From Spartobacteria bacterium (GTDB lineage Bacteria; Verrucomicrobiota; Verrucomicrobiia; Chthoniobacterales; UBA10450), in contig PNAS01000081.1 of NCBI GenBank assembly GCA_003169695.1, positions 1 to 64,000 of the forward strand: a DNA stretch of 64,000 nucleotides, given 5' to 3'. The position numbers and the translations under genes were made by a program. Shown here in pieces: positions 34,578 through 44,100 of the stretch; position 1 is the stretch's first letter; the number at the start of each line of letters is the position of its first letter. Below the pieces are notes generated by a model that worked only from the letters and a program-made list of their open reading frames with translations, was not told the DNA's origin and ran no database searches.

Positions 34578-36944
34578 TTAGGGATTCTGGAGGTTGTAGA
34601 CCTCGAAGAGGCCAACACCACTCTGGCCGTTTCGTTCGCGGATAACCGCGGTGTATGGGCCTGACGGCAATGTCGTGACGATGGCGGATTCCAGATCGTT
34701 GGTTGGCGCGAGCATCGTCTCTTCGATCTCCGTTTGCGGACCATCTTTCCAATTGTCGTTTGCAACGATGAGCGTGCCGTTGCTGTCGCGCAACTCCAGG
34801 GTCGGGTCGGGCATTGCGTTGGTTATCCCCAGCGAGGCGAGCGATGGGCCGATCGCGCGGACCAACACCCTCGTGTTTCCGCCGTTCCCGAAGATGATGA
34901 ATCCACCAATCATGACTTCGCTTTCAGCGCTGACCGCGCCGCGCGTACTGATATTGGCCAGGGTCGAATTGGACGTGGAGTTTAAGTCATACACTTCGAC
35001 TACCGCCGTGCCGGTGGCACCATCTTTCCCGGCCGCAACCGCGGTGTAAGCACCCGGGGCCAGTGTTCGGACGATCGCTGATTCCAACTCGTTCACCGGC
35101 GGAATGCCAGTCGCTTCGATCTCGGCCCGTTGCGAATCGCCCCAGTTATCATTCGACGCGACGAGTGCGCCCGTATGGTCATGCAACTCCAGGGTGGGAT
35201 CGGCCAGCACGGGGCCAACTCCAAACTGAGCGAGCGAGGGTCCGATCGCGCGGATGATGACTTCCTTCTGCTGGTCTCCCGTAATGATGAAGCCGCCGAT
35301 GAGTTGGTTGTCCCCCGTTCCCGCGTTCACACGTGTCGAGATGTTCGCGAGCTTCTCAGCAGCGGGGACGAAAGGAGGGGGTCCGATATCCGGGTCGACG
35401 CCACCTGGGTCACGCGGAAACTTTGCGTAAGGCAGGCGCGCGCCGAGATACGCAAATTGGTCCGCGCGAATGCTGAAGGGTGCAAGGAAATCATGCGTCC
35501 CAGCCGCGCCCACAATATCGTCCTGGTCGACACCATCGCCGCTGATCCCGATCGCGCCGATCAGCTGGCCATTGCGATAGAGCGGAAAACCGCCCGGAAA
35601 AATTGTGATGCCGTTTGGAAATCGCGGGTCCGGCGCAAAGGCGGTATTCACAACGAACTGCGGAAGCGCACTGCGCAAGAGGCCGGAGAATTGCTCCTGC
35701 AGTCCGTAGTAGGGACCCGGGTCTTGCACATCGAGACCCGGTGGATACTTCGATTGCGCGAGAAAACCAACGGAGCGGGTCGAGAGGGCGAGCGAATTGG
35801 TGGAAAAGCCAACGGCGGTGCGCCCTTTCTGCACCGCAACGTCCCAACTGAAAAGGGTAGCCTCACCCGTGCGGAAGGCGCCGAGCACCGTCGGAGCGAC
35901 GCTGGGGTTGTTCGGAAAATTCTCGACGGTAATGAAGACCTGCATCTGTGTGCCGATGGGCAATCGGATGCCTGCTCGCGTGATCCGGGCGCGATCGGCG
36001 GCGAAGTTGATAATGCTTATGACCTCGGTCGCCGTGAGGCGCGGCTGGCCGTTAATCGTTCCTGGAATGGGGTCGCTGATAATCGGCTGGCGAATTTCGC
36101 CCTGCACACCGCCGAAGGTCGCAATCGGATATTGAAACGGCGGCGGGGTATCCAGAATCTCGTAGCCGGTCGCAACGTTTCCCTGCACCGTAATCGGACT
36201 CGCCCCAGGCCCCGGGTTCACCACATAGGCAAGGGCGATGCCATTAATATAAACATTGTTCGCCTGAATGGAGCTTGCCGGGCGAAATCCAATTTGCCCA
36301 GCGAGCGCGACGTCCTCGTCTTTGTCGTAGTCCGGAATGAACTGAAAGGGGTTCTGCGAGCGCAGCCCCGGGATCGGACCAGGCACGCCGTCGCCCGTGA
36401 CACCGACGCCGCCAACGAGCACGCCGTTCTTGTAAAGCGGAACGCCGCCTGGCGAGCCATCCAGCGACGTGCCGACCACGGGGAGAATGGTAAGACCGGG
36501 CGTACTGCTGAAGGTGATGACACTGCCCGATTTCCGAAACTTGTTGATGTCGGAAAAAAATAAATTCGAGAGGCCTACGCCCACCAGAGGCCCGGGCGGA
36601 GTGTTGCGCACGCCAGGAGGGAAGTGTTGCTGAATAATGAATCCGGCGGTGCGCGACGTGAAGGCATTTTGATTGCTGCTTAAATAGGACGCCGTTCCAG
36701 CCTTTGAGACGCAGCTCGCGATTTCGTCAGGGGTTGGCTGACCGCCACGCACATTCCAGACACCGAGCACGTCGCCTTCGCGATCAGTCACCGCGATGAC
36801 GCTGTTCGGCGAAATCTGAAGGGCACGCGTGACTGCCTGGTTGATGACGGTCTGAACGTCGGCGGCGGTGAGCTGCGCTTTGGCGAACACAGGCCAGAGC
36901 AGCAAGGCGGCGGTAATGGAGGACAATAAGGCACGAACTTCCAC
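34578..36944 (-). CDS. Secreted double GlcG/HbpS-domain protein with tandem C-terminal modules
   Basis: A 788-residue protein starting GTG, with a signal peptide (LLSSITAALLLWPVFAKAQ). Two GlcG/HbpS (DUF336) domains follow: residues about 25-190 (ADVQTVINQAVTRALQ, NSVIAVTDREG, GGVGVTGDG) and about 300-480 (TATEVISIINFAADRARI, GAIGISGDG). A linker leads to two C-terminal modules (about 535-780) with GGFIITG, RAIGPSL, LESAI, YTAV and EVYDL. HbpS-type domains can bind heme, iron or cobalamin. That fits its place beside the multiheme cytochrome locus, but is not proof of a shared role. Confidence 0.85.
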   Translation of the reverse strand: MEVRALLSSITAALLLWPVFAKAQLTAADVQTVINQAVTRALQISPNSVIAVTDREGDVLGVWNVRGGQPTPDEIASCVSKAGTASYLSSNQNAFTSRTAGFIIQQHFPPGVRNTPPGPLVGVGLSNLFFSDINKFRKSGSVITFSSTPGLTILPVVGTSLDGSPGGVPLYKNGVLVGGVGVTGDGVPGPIPGLRSQNPFQFIPDYDKDEDVALAGQIGFRPASSIQANNVYINGIALAYVVNPGPGASPITVQGNVATGYEILDTPPPFQYPIATFGGVQGEIRQPIISDPIPGTINGQPRLTATEVISIINFAADRARITRAGIRLPIGTQMQVFITVENFPNNPSVAPTVLGAFRTGEATLFSWDVAVQKGRTAVGFSTNSLALSTRSVGFLAQSKYPPGLDVQDPGPYYGLQEQFSGLLRSALPQFVVNTAFAPDPRFPNGITIFPGGFPLYRNGQLIGAIGISGDGVDQDDIVGAAGTHDFLAPFSIRADQFAYLGARLPYAKFPRDPGGVDPDIGPPPFVPAAEKLANISTRVNAGTGDNQLIGGFIITGDQQKEVIIRAIGPSLAQFGVGPVLADPTLELHDHTGALVASNDNWGDSQRAEIEATGIPPVNELESAIVRTLAPGAYTAVAAGKDGATGTAVVEVYDLNSTSNSTLANISTRGAVSAESEVMIGGFIIFGNGGNTRVLVRAIGPSLASLGITNAMPDPTLELRDSNGTLIVANDNWKDGPQTEIEETMLAPTNDLESAIVTTLPSGPYTAVIRERNGQSGVGLFEVYNLQNP

Positions 36945-37018
36945 GGGGAAGCTTTGATACTAAAAGAGCGTGGCTTCGGCTATCAAAATCCGAGCCCGCA
37001 ATTCTAGTCTCCCTCCTG

Positions 37019-37075
37019 CTCCTGCTCGTGCTGGGGGCCTGAAGTGGAAGAGGCGATCATGAGCACGAGCAGGAG
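37019..37075. repeat. Inverted repeat between divergent genes
   Basis: CTCCTGCTCGTGCT (37019-37032) and AGCACGAGCAGGAG (37062-37075) are perfect complements with a 29-bp loop. It sits between the divergent GlcG-like and barrel genes, so it may be a regulatory or cruciform element. Confidence 0.7.
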
Positions 37076-37189
37076 GGGAAAAGATGGGCTGCAGTGTCCC
37101 CGACCTCACCGCTGTAGAAAGAGCCACTTTTCCCGCTGCAGCCTTAGGCTTGCCAAGGGGAAACGGTTTCCGGCATCCTTTGCACCCCT

Positions 37190-39601
37190 ATGACCTCGTC
37201 TCGCCCAGCGGCTAGCGCGCGAACCCGACGCATGCTTATCGCGTTCGCTGGATTGGTCATCGCTTGCGGCACGGCCGAGATAGCCGGCGACGATAACCCG
37301 CCACGAGAAGAGGGAGCGCGCGTTGAGCTCAACGGGAGTCGCCGCAAGGACGCGCGGGTGGAGATCATGAGCGATCGCGGCAAAGCGGAGCGGATTGAAA
37401 TCGTCAGCGACAACAAGGATGCCCTCGTTGAGATCAATAACGATCGCAGCAAAGCGAACCGGGTTGAAATTGTGAGTGACAGCAAGGGCGTTCTCGTTGA
37501 GATCGATGGCGGGCGCCGCAAGGGAGCGGAGGTTCAGGTCAACGGTCGCCGCGGCCACGCTCATTGGCGCTTCGGAGGCCGTTATCTCTTCGGGCAAGAG
37601 CAAGCGCAAGCGGAGGATCCTCCCCTGCCGCCTTCCCAGTTCAATCCTGATCCGGGCGGCGGAAATCTTCTCGAACCGGAGCCTCCTCCGGATTTATTCC
37701 CGCCCATCCTCCCGCAACCACCTGAGTACGGGGAAGAATCAGTCCCGCGCTCGCTCGGATTGCCGCGTCGAGGTGTGCGCGAAATTGCGCCGGAACGGCG
37801 AAAGCTCGACTACGAAGCGTACCCAGATTCGGAAACCGGCGCCGGCCTTCTCCCGGGCTCGGAGCCAGTTCCGAATCGCTGGTTCATCGGATTCGGGCGT
37901 TGGAAACGATATGCCGATCCATCAACGGAGACGCCATATCAAGCCGGCGCTCTGCGCTTCTGGCATCCTTACCTGCAAAGCCAGCTCAAAGGCGACGCGC
38001 CCATTATCGGGCAGGACATTTTCCTCAACCTCACACTCAACGATTTTTCCCAATTCGAGGGACGGCGGCTCCCCACGCCGAGTGGCGTGAGTGCGGCGCA
38101 GCCGAATAGTTCGGAGTTTTTCGGGCGGAGCGAGCAGCTCTTCTTTTCGAACGATTTCTCGATCGGCATCGATCTTTTTAAAGGCGAAACCGCGTTCAAG
38201 CCGGTCGTTTGGGCGCTGCGGTTCCTCCTGGTCGCGAACTATAACTATATCACCGTAAAGGAGAATAATGCCCTCGATCCGGATCCGCGCGGACCGGGGT
38301 TCACCCCGCCTCCCGGTCCACTGGTCTCCCCGACCCCGGGTGATCCTTTTTCGGGGCTCGGCCCCGGGTTGACCCGCCTGCCGCACGACCTCGCGTACAC
38401 GCGCTACACCACGCGCGAAAAAGAGTGGTACGCACTCCAGGAAGCATTCGCGGAAATTCATATCCGCGACCTGACGAACAATTACGATTTCATTTCCTCC
38501 CGGTTCGGCATTCAGCCGTTCGTGAGCGATTTTCGCGGCTTCATTTTCAACGACTCGAATCTCGGCGTCCGCGTTTTCGGGAACTACGACAATAATCTCT
38601 GGCAATACAACGTGATCGCCTTCGACATGCTCGAAAAGGACACGTATTCCGATCTGAATAAGTTCGACCGGCGCGATCAGCAGGTCTTCGTCGCGAATGT
38701 TTTCCGCCAGGATTTTTTCGCCAAGGGCTACACGGCAGAGTTGAGTTTCCACGCCAACTTCGATGGCGGCGAGCGGCACTTCGACCAGAATGATTTCATC
38801 ACCCGGCCGGCGCCGATCGGCGCCGTGCGGGATCATTACGTCCAGGCCTACTACCTTGGTTGGACCGGTGATGGGCATATCGGCTGGCTGAATCTCACGC
38901 ACGCGCTTTACGAGGCGTTTGGCGAAGATGGTTTCAACGGCATCGCGCAACGGCGCGTCGATATCAACGCGCAGATGGCTGCGCTAGAGCTCTCGATCGA
39001 TAAGGATTGGCTCCGCTTCAAGCTCTCCGGGTTCTACGCGAGCGGTGATTCGGATCCGAGGAACTCACATGCGACCGGGTTCGACACAATTTTCGACCGG
39101 CCGTTTTTTATCGGCGGCCCCTTCAGCTTTTACGCGCACCAGGGATTCAACCTCGGCGGCACCTCGGTGAACTTTAAGCAGCCCGACAGTCTTGTGATCG
39201 ACCTGCGCACGAGCAAGAGCGAAGGCCAATCGAATTTTGTGAATCCGGGCGCGATCATTGTCGGCTATGGGAACGACGCGGATATTACGCCGAAACTAAA
39301 AGCGTTCCTGAATGTGAATTACATCTGGATGGCCGAGACGGAATCGATCCAGCAGGTGCTCTTCACGAATCACACGAGCAACGAGATCGGACTGGATTGC
39401 AGCCTCGGATTTCAATACCGCCCGCTCCTGACAAATAACATTATCCTTACGGCCGGCGCGGGATTTCTAGTGCCGGGACAAGGATACAAAGACATTTACC
39501 GTGCGAATACGGATCCGGTTTTTGGCTATCCGGGGCCGTCTCCAGGGAAGGTGGATAGTTTTCTCTACAGCGCAATTTTTACCATCACGCTGACTTACTG
39601 A
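37190..39601 (+). CDS. Large outer-membrane beta-barrel porin of the multiheme cytochrome locus
   Basis: An 803-residue protein with an N-terminal signal region (MLIAFAGLVIACGTAEIA, residues 15-32). Residues 40-125 hold two 23-residue repeats with the pattern DR.KA.R[VI]EIVSD.K..LVEI, plus partial copies on each side. A Pro-rich segment follows (PPLPPSQFNPDPGGG, PPPDLFPPILPQPPEYGEE, about 145-185). The rest is beta-rich with aromatic strand ends (RWFIGFGRWKRY, FLLVANYNYITVKENN, YVQAYYLGWTG) and ends FTITLTY, a barrel C-terminus. It resembles porin-like proteins found next to secreted multiheme cytochromes. Confidence 0.75.
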   Translation: MTSSRPAASARTRRMLIAFAGLVIACGTAEIAGDDNPPREEGARVELNGSRRKDARVEIMSDRGKAERIEIVSDNKDALVEINNDRSKANRVEIVSDSKGVLVEIDGGRRKGAEVQVNGRRGHAHWRFGGRYLFGQEQAQAEDPPLPPSQFNPDPGGGNLLEPEPPPDLFPPILPQPPEYGEESVPRSLGLPRRGVREIAPERRKLDYEAYPDSETGAGLLPGSEPVPNRWFIGFGRWKRYADPSTETPYQAGALRFWHPYLQSQLKGDAPIIGQDIFLNLTLNDFSQFEGRRLPTPSGVSAAQPNSSEFFGRSEQLFFSNDFSIGIDLFKGETAFKPVVWALRFLLVANYNYITVKENNALDPDPRGPGFTPPPGPLVSPTPGDPFSGLGPGLTRLPHDLAYTRYTTREKEWYALQEAFAEIHIRDLTNNYDFISSRFGIQPFVSDFRGFIFNDSNLGVRVFGNYDNNLWQYNVIAFDMLEKDTYSDLNKFDRRDQQVFVANVFRQDFFAKGYTAELSFHANFDGGERHFDQNDFITRPAPIGAVRDHYVQAYYLGWTGDGHIGWLNLTHALYEAFGEDGFNGIAQRRVDINAQMAALELSIDKDWLRFKLSGFYASGDSDPRNSHATGFDTIFDRPFFIGGPFSFYAHQGFNLGGTSVNFKQPDSLVIDLRTSKSEGQSNFVNPGAIIVGYGNDADITPKLKAFLNVNYIWMAETESIQQVLFTNHTSNEIGLDCSLGFQYRPLLTNNIILTAGAGFLVPGQGYKDIYRANTDPVFGYPGPSPGKVDSFLYSAIFTITLTY
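37373..37510 (+). repeat. Two 69-bp tandem repeats inside the porin gene
   Basis: Units 37373-37441 and 37442-37510 are both 69 bp and encode DRGKAERIEIVSDNKDALVE.. and DRSKANRVEIVSDSKGVLVE... Partial copies lie before and after. The divergence between copies means the duplication is not very recent. Confidence 0.8.
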
Positions 39602-39611
39602 GTGATGAACA

Positions 39612-39690
39612 AGGGAACGTCGAATGTGTTGCGTTTAAGGAGACGAACGTCGAACGCCAAACGTCGAATGTCGAAGATCGAACGGAGAGG
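39612..39690. repeat. Left GAACGTCGAACG-type flank of the S23 cassette
   Basis: A run rich in the word CGAACGTCGAACGCC and variants. It is roughly the reverse complement of 40100-40160. The two arms flank the four-helix-bundle gene, and the left one overlaps its possible start codons. Confidence 0.65.
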
Positions 39691-40090
39691 AGCCGCCCGG
39701 AGCGTCAACGAAACGCCCGGCCGCGCATACGGCGGGCAAAAGTATGATCTTGAAGAGCGTTTACTTACTTTCGCCGCGAACACCGTCAGGCTCACCTATT
39801 GGTGGCCTAACACCAAAGCGGGTATCCACATCGCCAGCCACCTGCTTCGGTGCGGCACCTCGCCTCTCGCCAACCATGGTGAAGTCGAAGCCGCCGAGTC
39901 GCGGAATGACTTTTTGCATACGCTTGGGATTTGTCTGAAAGGCCTGCGCGAAACGAATCGATGGCTACGCTTGATTGATCGCCTCGGGCTAGCTGAATCA
40001 AAAGCGGCTGCTGTCACCATTGGCGAGGTAGATCAGCCAATCCGAATCTTCGGAGCGAGCATTCGGACAACACGTGGGCAAGCGAGATGA
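39668..40090 (+). CDS. Four-helix-bundle protein (23S rRNA intervening-sequence / S23 family)
   Basis: About 140 residues from the ATG at 39668; the start is uncertain because it lies in the left repeat arm, and a GTG at 39602 is also open. The recognisable core runs from YDLEERLLTFAANTVRL, through TKAGIHIASHLLRCGTSPLANHGEVEAAESRNDF, to LGICLKGLRETNRWLRLIDRL. This is the short helical family first seen in rRNA intervening sequences and common in environmental Bacteroidetes and Verrucomicrobia. Its stop overlaps the cytochrome start (ATGA). It looks inserted between porin and cytochrome. Confidence 0.82.
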   Translation: MSKIERRGAARSVNETPGRAYGGQKYDLEERLLTFAANTVRLTYWWPNTKAGIHIASHLLRCGTSPLANHGEVEAAESRNDFLHTLGICLKGLRETNRWLRLIDRLGLAESKAAAVTIGEVDQPIRIFGASIRTTRGQAR

Positions 40091-43000
40091 CATCGCATCA
40101 AGCTCAATTCGTCGTTCGATGTTTGGCGTTCGACGTTCGGCGTTCGTCCTCGTTTGGACGTTTCTTTTTCTTCCTCTCCATCGCACTCACCCTCCTCGCA
40201 CCGCGTCCACTCATCGCCCAAAACACGGAGACAACTTCCGGCTACGGCCCCGCCACCGCCATCCCACCGGAAGCGTCGATCACGAAGCCCGCCGCTCGCC
40301 CGAGCCAAAACTGGATCGATCAGTCGCAAGCACAGGCCGACGCCAAGAGCGCCGGCTGCAATCAGTGCCACAACGGCATCGAGCCGATGCACCAAGCCTC
40401 CCACGTCGTCCTTGGTTGCACCGATTGTCACGGCGGAAACGCGTCACGCGGCCTAACGAAAGAGCAGGCGCACGTCTTGCCGCGTAACAAGGAGTTTTGG
40501 AAGACATCGGCGAATCCGCCGAACTCTAACGTCTGGCTCAATCACGAATCGGACGAGTTCGTCCGTTTCATGAATCCCGGCGACCTCCGGGTGGCAAAAC
40601 AGGCCTGCGGCCTTTGCCACGGCGAGATCATTCGCAATGTCGAGCATAGTATGATGAATACCGGCCCGATGTTGTGGGGCGCCGCGCTTTACAATAACAG
40701 CGGCTTCTATCTGAAGAATTATCGTTTCGGACAGGCCTATGGCGCTGATGGCGTGCAGCTCCGCGTGACCAATTACACGCCTGTCACGCCTAACGACACC
40801 AAATTTCACGGCATTCTTCCGTTCCTCGATCCTCTTCCGCGCTTCAATTTGAGCAATCCCGGAAACATCCTGCGCATTTTCGAGAAGGGCGGCGAAAAAC
40901 AATTGCAGCTCGGCGTGCCGACCTCCGAAGAACCAAACGGCAAACCGCTCCGCCGCTTATCCGAACGCGGTCTCGGCACACTCAACCGGACCGATCCGGT
41001 TTTTCTGGGCCTGCAAAAAACGCGCCTGCACGATCCTCTTCTCGGGTTCCTCGGCTCGAACGATCATCCCGGCGATTACCGTTCCAGCGGTTGCTCAGCC
41101 TGCCACGTTATCTACGCCAACGATCGTTCGCCGACCAACTCCGGCTGGTGGAGCAAGTACGGACATCAAGGACTCAGCTTCACCGCGGACAAAACCATTC
41201 CGAAGAACGAGCGCGGCCACCCGATCACTCATCAGTTCACGCGTTCGATTCCATCGAGCCAATGCATGAACTGCCACATGCATCAGGGCAACCTCTTCGT
41301 GAATCCGTATCTCGGCTACACCTGGTGGGACCAGGAGACCGACGGTGAGTTCATGTATCCAAAAGAGCAACGAAACCCGACGGACGATGAGCTGGTGATC
41401 GAAACGCAAAGCAATCCCGAAGCCGCGGCTGCGAAAGGTCTTTGGGGCGACAAGGATTTTCTCGATCGGGTTTCGGAATTGAATCCGAAGCTCAAGCACA
41501 CTCAGTTTGCCGATTACCACGGTCACGGCTGGGTTTTCCGAGCGATCTTTAAGCACGATCGCAAAGGCAACCTGCTGGATTTGCGTGACAACAAAATCCC
41601 GCACGACGATCCGGACAAATTCGCGAAAGCGGTCCACCTGAAGGATGTGCATCTGGCGCATGGAATGCAGTGCGCGGACTGCCATTTCGAAAAGGATGTG
41701 CACGGCAACGGGCAGCTGTATGGCGAGCCGCGCAACGCGACGACGATCAATTGCATCGATTGCCACGGAACCGTGGATCAACGGCCGACACTAATTACTT
41801 CCGGCAACGCGGGCCAGGTCGACTTGGCGAACAACAGCAACACGCCGTGGGGGCCGCGGTTCGTTTGGGAAGGTACGAAGCTTTACCAGCAATCGGTCAT
41901 GTCGCCGGACACGCGTTGGGAGGTGCCGCAAACCATCGATACGATTGATCCCCTCTCCTCGCATTACAATCCGAAGTCGGCTTACGCGAAAACGCTGATG
42001 CGCGACGGCAAAACGTGGGGCGGTGGCATCCCGGCCGAACCAACCGAGCGCCGGGTGAAACTCGCGCACGACAACAGCGCGATGGATTGCCAGATCTGTC
42101 ACACATCGTGGGCCACTAGCTGCTTCGGCTGCCATCTGCCCATGAAAGCGAACCAGCGTGTCGCGCAGAATAAATTCGAAGGCGTCACCGATCGGAACTA
42201 CACGACCTACAATCCACAAGTGGTACGCGATGACGTTTTCATGCTCGGGATCGACGGAACGGTAAAGAAAAACCGAATGGCTGTGCTGCGCTCCTCGAGT
42301 GCGGTTATCGTCAGTTCACAAAACGCGAATCGCGAATGGGTTTACTCGCAGCAGCAAACGTTCTCAGCGGAAGGTTATAGCGGCCAGGCCTTCAATCCGC
42401 ATTTCCCGCACACCACGAGCAGCGTCGGCACGACGAAGAATTGCACCGACTGCCATCTTTCCAAGAGCAACGACAACAACGCGTGGATGACGCAGCTGCT
42501 CGGATTCGGCACGGGCACGGTGAATTTCTTCGGTCGTTATGCATACGTGGGCGAAGGCCGCGAAGGATTGCACGCCGTGATTTGGACCGAAGCGGACGAG
42601 CCGCAAGCCGTGATCGGCAGCCACCTCCACAAGATCGCTTATCCGGACAATTACCGGAAACACCTCGAAGCGGGCGCGATTCTAAAAGAAGGTTATGAGC
42701 ATAGCGGTCACGACATTCAGGACATCGTTCTGCGCGGCGAATATCTCTACACCGCAAACGGGCCCGGCGGTTTCGAAGTCTTCGACGTCGCCAACATCGA
42801 CCAGAAAGGATTTTCGGAACGGATCGTGAGCGCGCCGGTTTCTCCCTTCGGGCAACGCACGCGCGTGAATACGAAATACGCCACGTCCGTGGCGCTGCCG
42901 AGCACGCTCGCGCTTGATCCAGCGCGGGTGAGGCTCCCGGAAAACGAAGAGCAGCCCATCGATATGTTCTACGCCTTCGTTTATGTCTCCGATCGCGAAG

Positions 43001-44016
43001 AAGGCCTCGTCGGCTCGAACGTCGCGACCCTCGTCGACGGGAATCCGGACAATAATTTCCTGCAGCGCGATGTTACGTTCAATCCTGACGGTGTCCTGAC
43101 GGGCGCAAGCTTCGTTACGGCCGCCGGCCATCGGCTTTATATGACGACGCCGCGCGGATTGTTCGTGATCGATTGCACCGATCCGATGAATCCGCGGCTC
43201 GCGGGTCAGTTCACGGGAAATTTCCTGCGCAACCCACACTGCGTCGCGATTCAATTTCGTTATGCCTTCGTCACGGACGATGACGGTCTGAAAGTTTTCA
43301 ATATTACCGATCCGGATCGGCCGGTGCCGGTTTCGGGCGGGCTAGTTCGGTTGCGAAATCCCGGGCGGCTCTATGTCGCGCGCACCTATGCCTACGTGGC
43401 GAACGGACCCGAAGGACTCGCGATTGTCGACGTGGAAAATCCCGAACGGCCGCGCCTTGACCAGATGTTCAATGCCGGTGGCTTGCTCAACGACACACGC
43501 GCGGTGCAAATCGGCAGTGTGAGCGCATCGCAATTCGCGCTCGTCGCGGATGGCAAGAACGGTTTGCGCGTCGTGCAGCTCATCTCACCCGATACCGTTG
43601 CGGGCGCGCAAGGATTCAGTCCGCGACCGAACCCGAAATTGATCGCGACCTACCCGACCAAAGGCGAAGCACGCGCAGTCTCACGCGGACTCGAACGCGA
43701 CCGGGTCGTGGATGAAACCGGTGGACAGACCGTTGTCTTCGGCCGGCGCGGTTCGCGGCCGTTTCACCTGAACGAGATGGAACGGTTCTATCTTCATTCC
43801 GAATTTGGTGATGCGAAGGACGGTTTGGCGCGCAGAGGAAATCTGTATCGCGTCGAAGACGTTCTCTCCCGCGATGGAAAGTTAATGACGAAGAGCGGTC
43901 TGTTTTTGTCCCCGGTTGCGACGCCTGCACCGGCGGCGACGGCAACGCCCGGAGCTCCGGATTTCTTGCCCGAGATCGAACCGGGTCCACTTCCGAGCAC
44001 ATCGCCGGCCAAATAA
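40087..44016 (+). CDS. Secreted decaheme cytochrome c fused to an LVIVD-type beta-propeller
   Basis: A 1309-residue protein. A signal-like segment (FFFFLSIALTLLAPRPLIAQ, residues 26-45) follows an unusual 25-residue extension coded by a repeat arm. Ten CXXCH heme sites lie at about residues 91, 111, 174, 336, 393, 529, 556, 668, 679 and 786. From about 870 to 1200, propeller-like blades repeat: YTANGPGGFEVFDVANI, AFVTDDDGLKVFNITDPDRP, AYVANGPEGLAIVDVENPERP. A Pro/Ala/Thr tail ends it. The cytochrome is probably periplasmic or on the cell surface, moving electrons; the propeller may bind a partner or substrate. A ferredoxin and two reductases follow. Confidence 0.85.
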   Translation: MTSHQAQFVVRCLAFDVRRSSSFGRFFFFLSIALTLLAPRPLIAQNTETTSGYGPATAIPPEASITKPAARPSQNWIDQSQAQADAKSAGCNQCHNGIEPMHQASHVVLGCTDCHGGNASRGLTKEQAHVLPRNKEFWKTSANPPNSNVWLNHESDEFVRFMNPGDLRVAKQACGLCHGEIIRNVEHSMMNTGPMLWGAALYNNSGFYLKNYRFGQAYGADGVQLRVTNYTPVTPNDTKFHGILPFLDPLPRFNLSNPGNILRIFEKGGEKQLQLGVPTSEEPNGKPLRRLSERGLGTLNRTDPVFLGLQKTRLHDPLLGFLGSNDHPGDYRSSGCSACHVIYANDRSPTNSGWWSKYGHQGLSFTADKTIPKNERGHPITHQFTRSIPSSQCMNCHMHQGNLFVNPYLGYTWWDQETDGEFMYPKEQRNPTDDELVIETQSNPEAAAAKGLWGDKDFLDRVSELNPKLKHTQFADYHGHGWVFRAIFKHDRKGNLLDLRDNKIPHDDPDKFAKAVHLKDVHLAHGMQCADCHFEKDVHGNGQLYGEPRNATTINCIDCHGTVDQRPTLITSGNAGQVDLANNSNTPWGPRFVWEGTKLYQQSVMSPDTRWEVPQTIDTIDPLSSHYNPKSAYAKTLMRDGKTWGGGIPAEPTERRVKLAHDNSAMDCQICHTSWATSCFGCHLPMKANQRVAQNKFEGVTDRNYTTYNPQVVRDDVFMLGIDGTVKKNRMAVLRSSSAVIVSSQNANREWVYSQQQTFSAEGYSGQAFNPHFPHTTSSVGTTKNCTDCHLSKSNDNNAWMTQLLGFGTGTVNFFGRYAYVGEGREGLHAVIWTEADEPQAVIGSHLHKIAYPDNYRKHLEAGAILKEGYEHSGHDIQDIVLRGEYLYTANGPGGFEVFDVANIDQKGFSERIVSAPVSPFGQRTRVNTKYATSVALPSTLALDPARVRLPENEEQPIDMFYAFVYVSDREEGLVGSNVATLVDGNPDNNFLQRDVTFNPDGVLTGASFVTAAGHRLYMTTPRGLFVIDCTDPMNPRLAGQFTGNFLRNPHCVAIQFRYAFVTDDDGLKVFNITDPDRPVPVSGGLVRLRNPGRLYVARTYAYVANGPEGLAIVDVENPERPRLDQMFNAGGLLNDTRAVQIGSVSASQFALVADGKNGLRVVQLISPDTVAGAQGFSPRPNPKLIATYPTKGEARAVSRGLERDRVVDETGGQTVVFGRRGSRPFHLNEMERFYLHSEFGDAKDGLARRGNLYRVEDVLSRDGKLMTKSGLFLSPVATPAPAATATPGAPDFLPEIEPGPLPSTSPAK
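40100..40160. repeat. Right GAACGTCGAACG-type flank of the S23 cassette
   Basis: Contains TTCGATGTTTGGCGTTCGAC and further TTCGGCGTTCG words, the reverse-complement version of the left flank at 39612-39690. It lies inside the first 25 codons of the cytochrome ORF. Confidence 0.65.
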
Positions 44017-44100
44017 ACATCGCGCGATCCCGCAGCCGCAGGGCGCAATCCACCGAGAAAGACATTGCCCTCCCCGACTGTTTTCAGTAGAAGTTTTTCC

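Noticed and set aside
35130-36563. A 477-codon open frame on the plus strand
   Set aside because: It lies opposite the GlcG-like gene, is rich in Arg and has no recognisable motif; GC-rich codon use leaves antisense frames open.
37340-37540. Possible CRISPR-like array
   Set aside because: The two 69-bp units are in-frame protein repeats without unique spacers.
37922-38950. A 342-codon open frame on the minus strand inside the porin gene
   Set aside because: Antisense shadow; the plus-strand barrel has a signal peptide and a barrel-like C-terminus.
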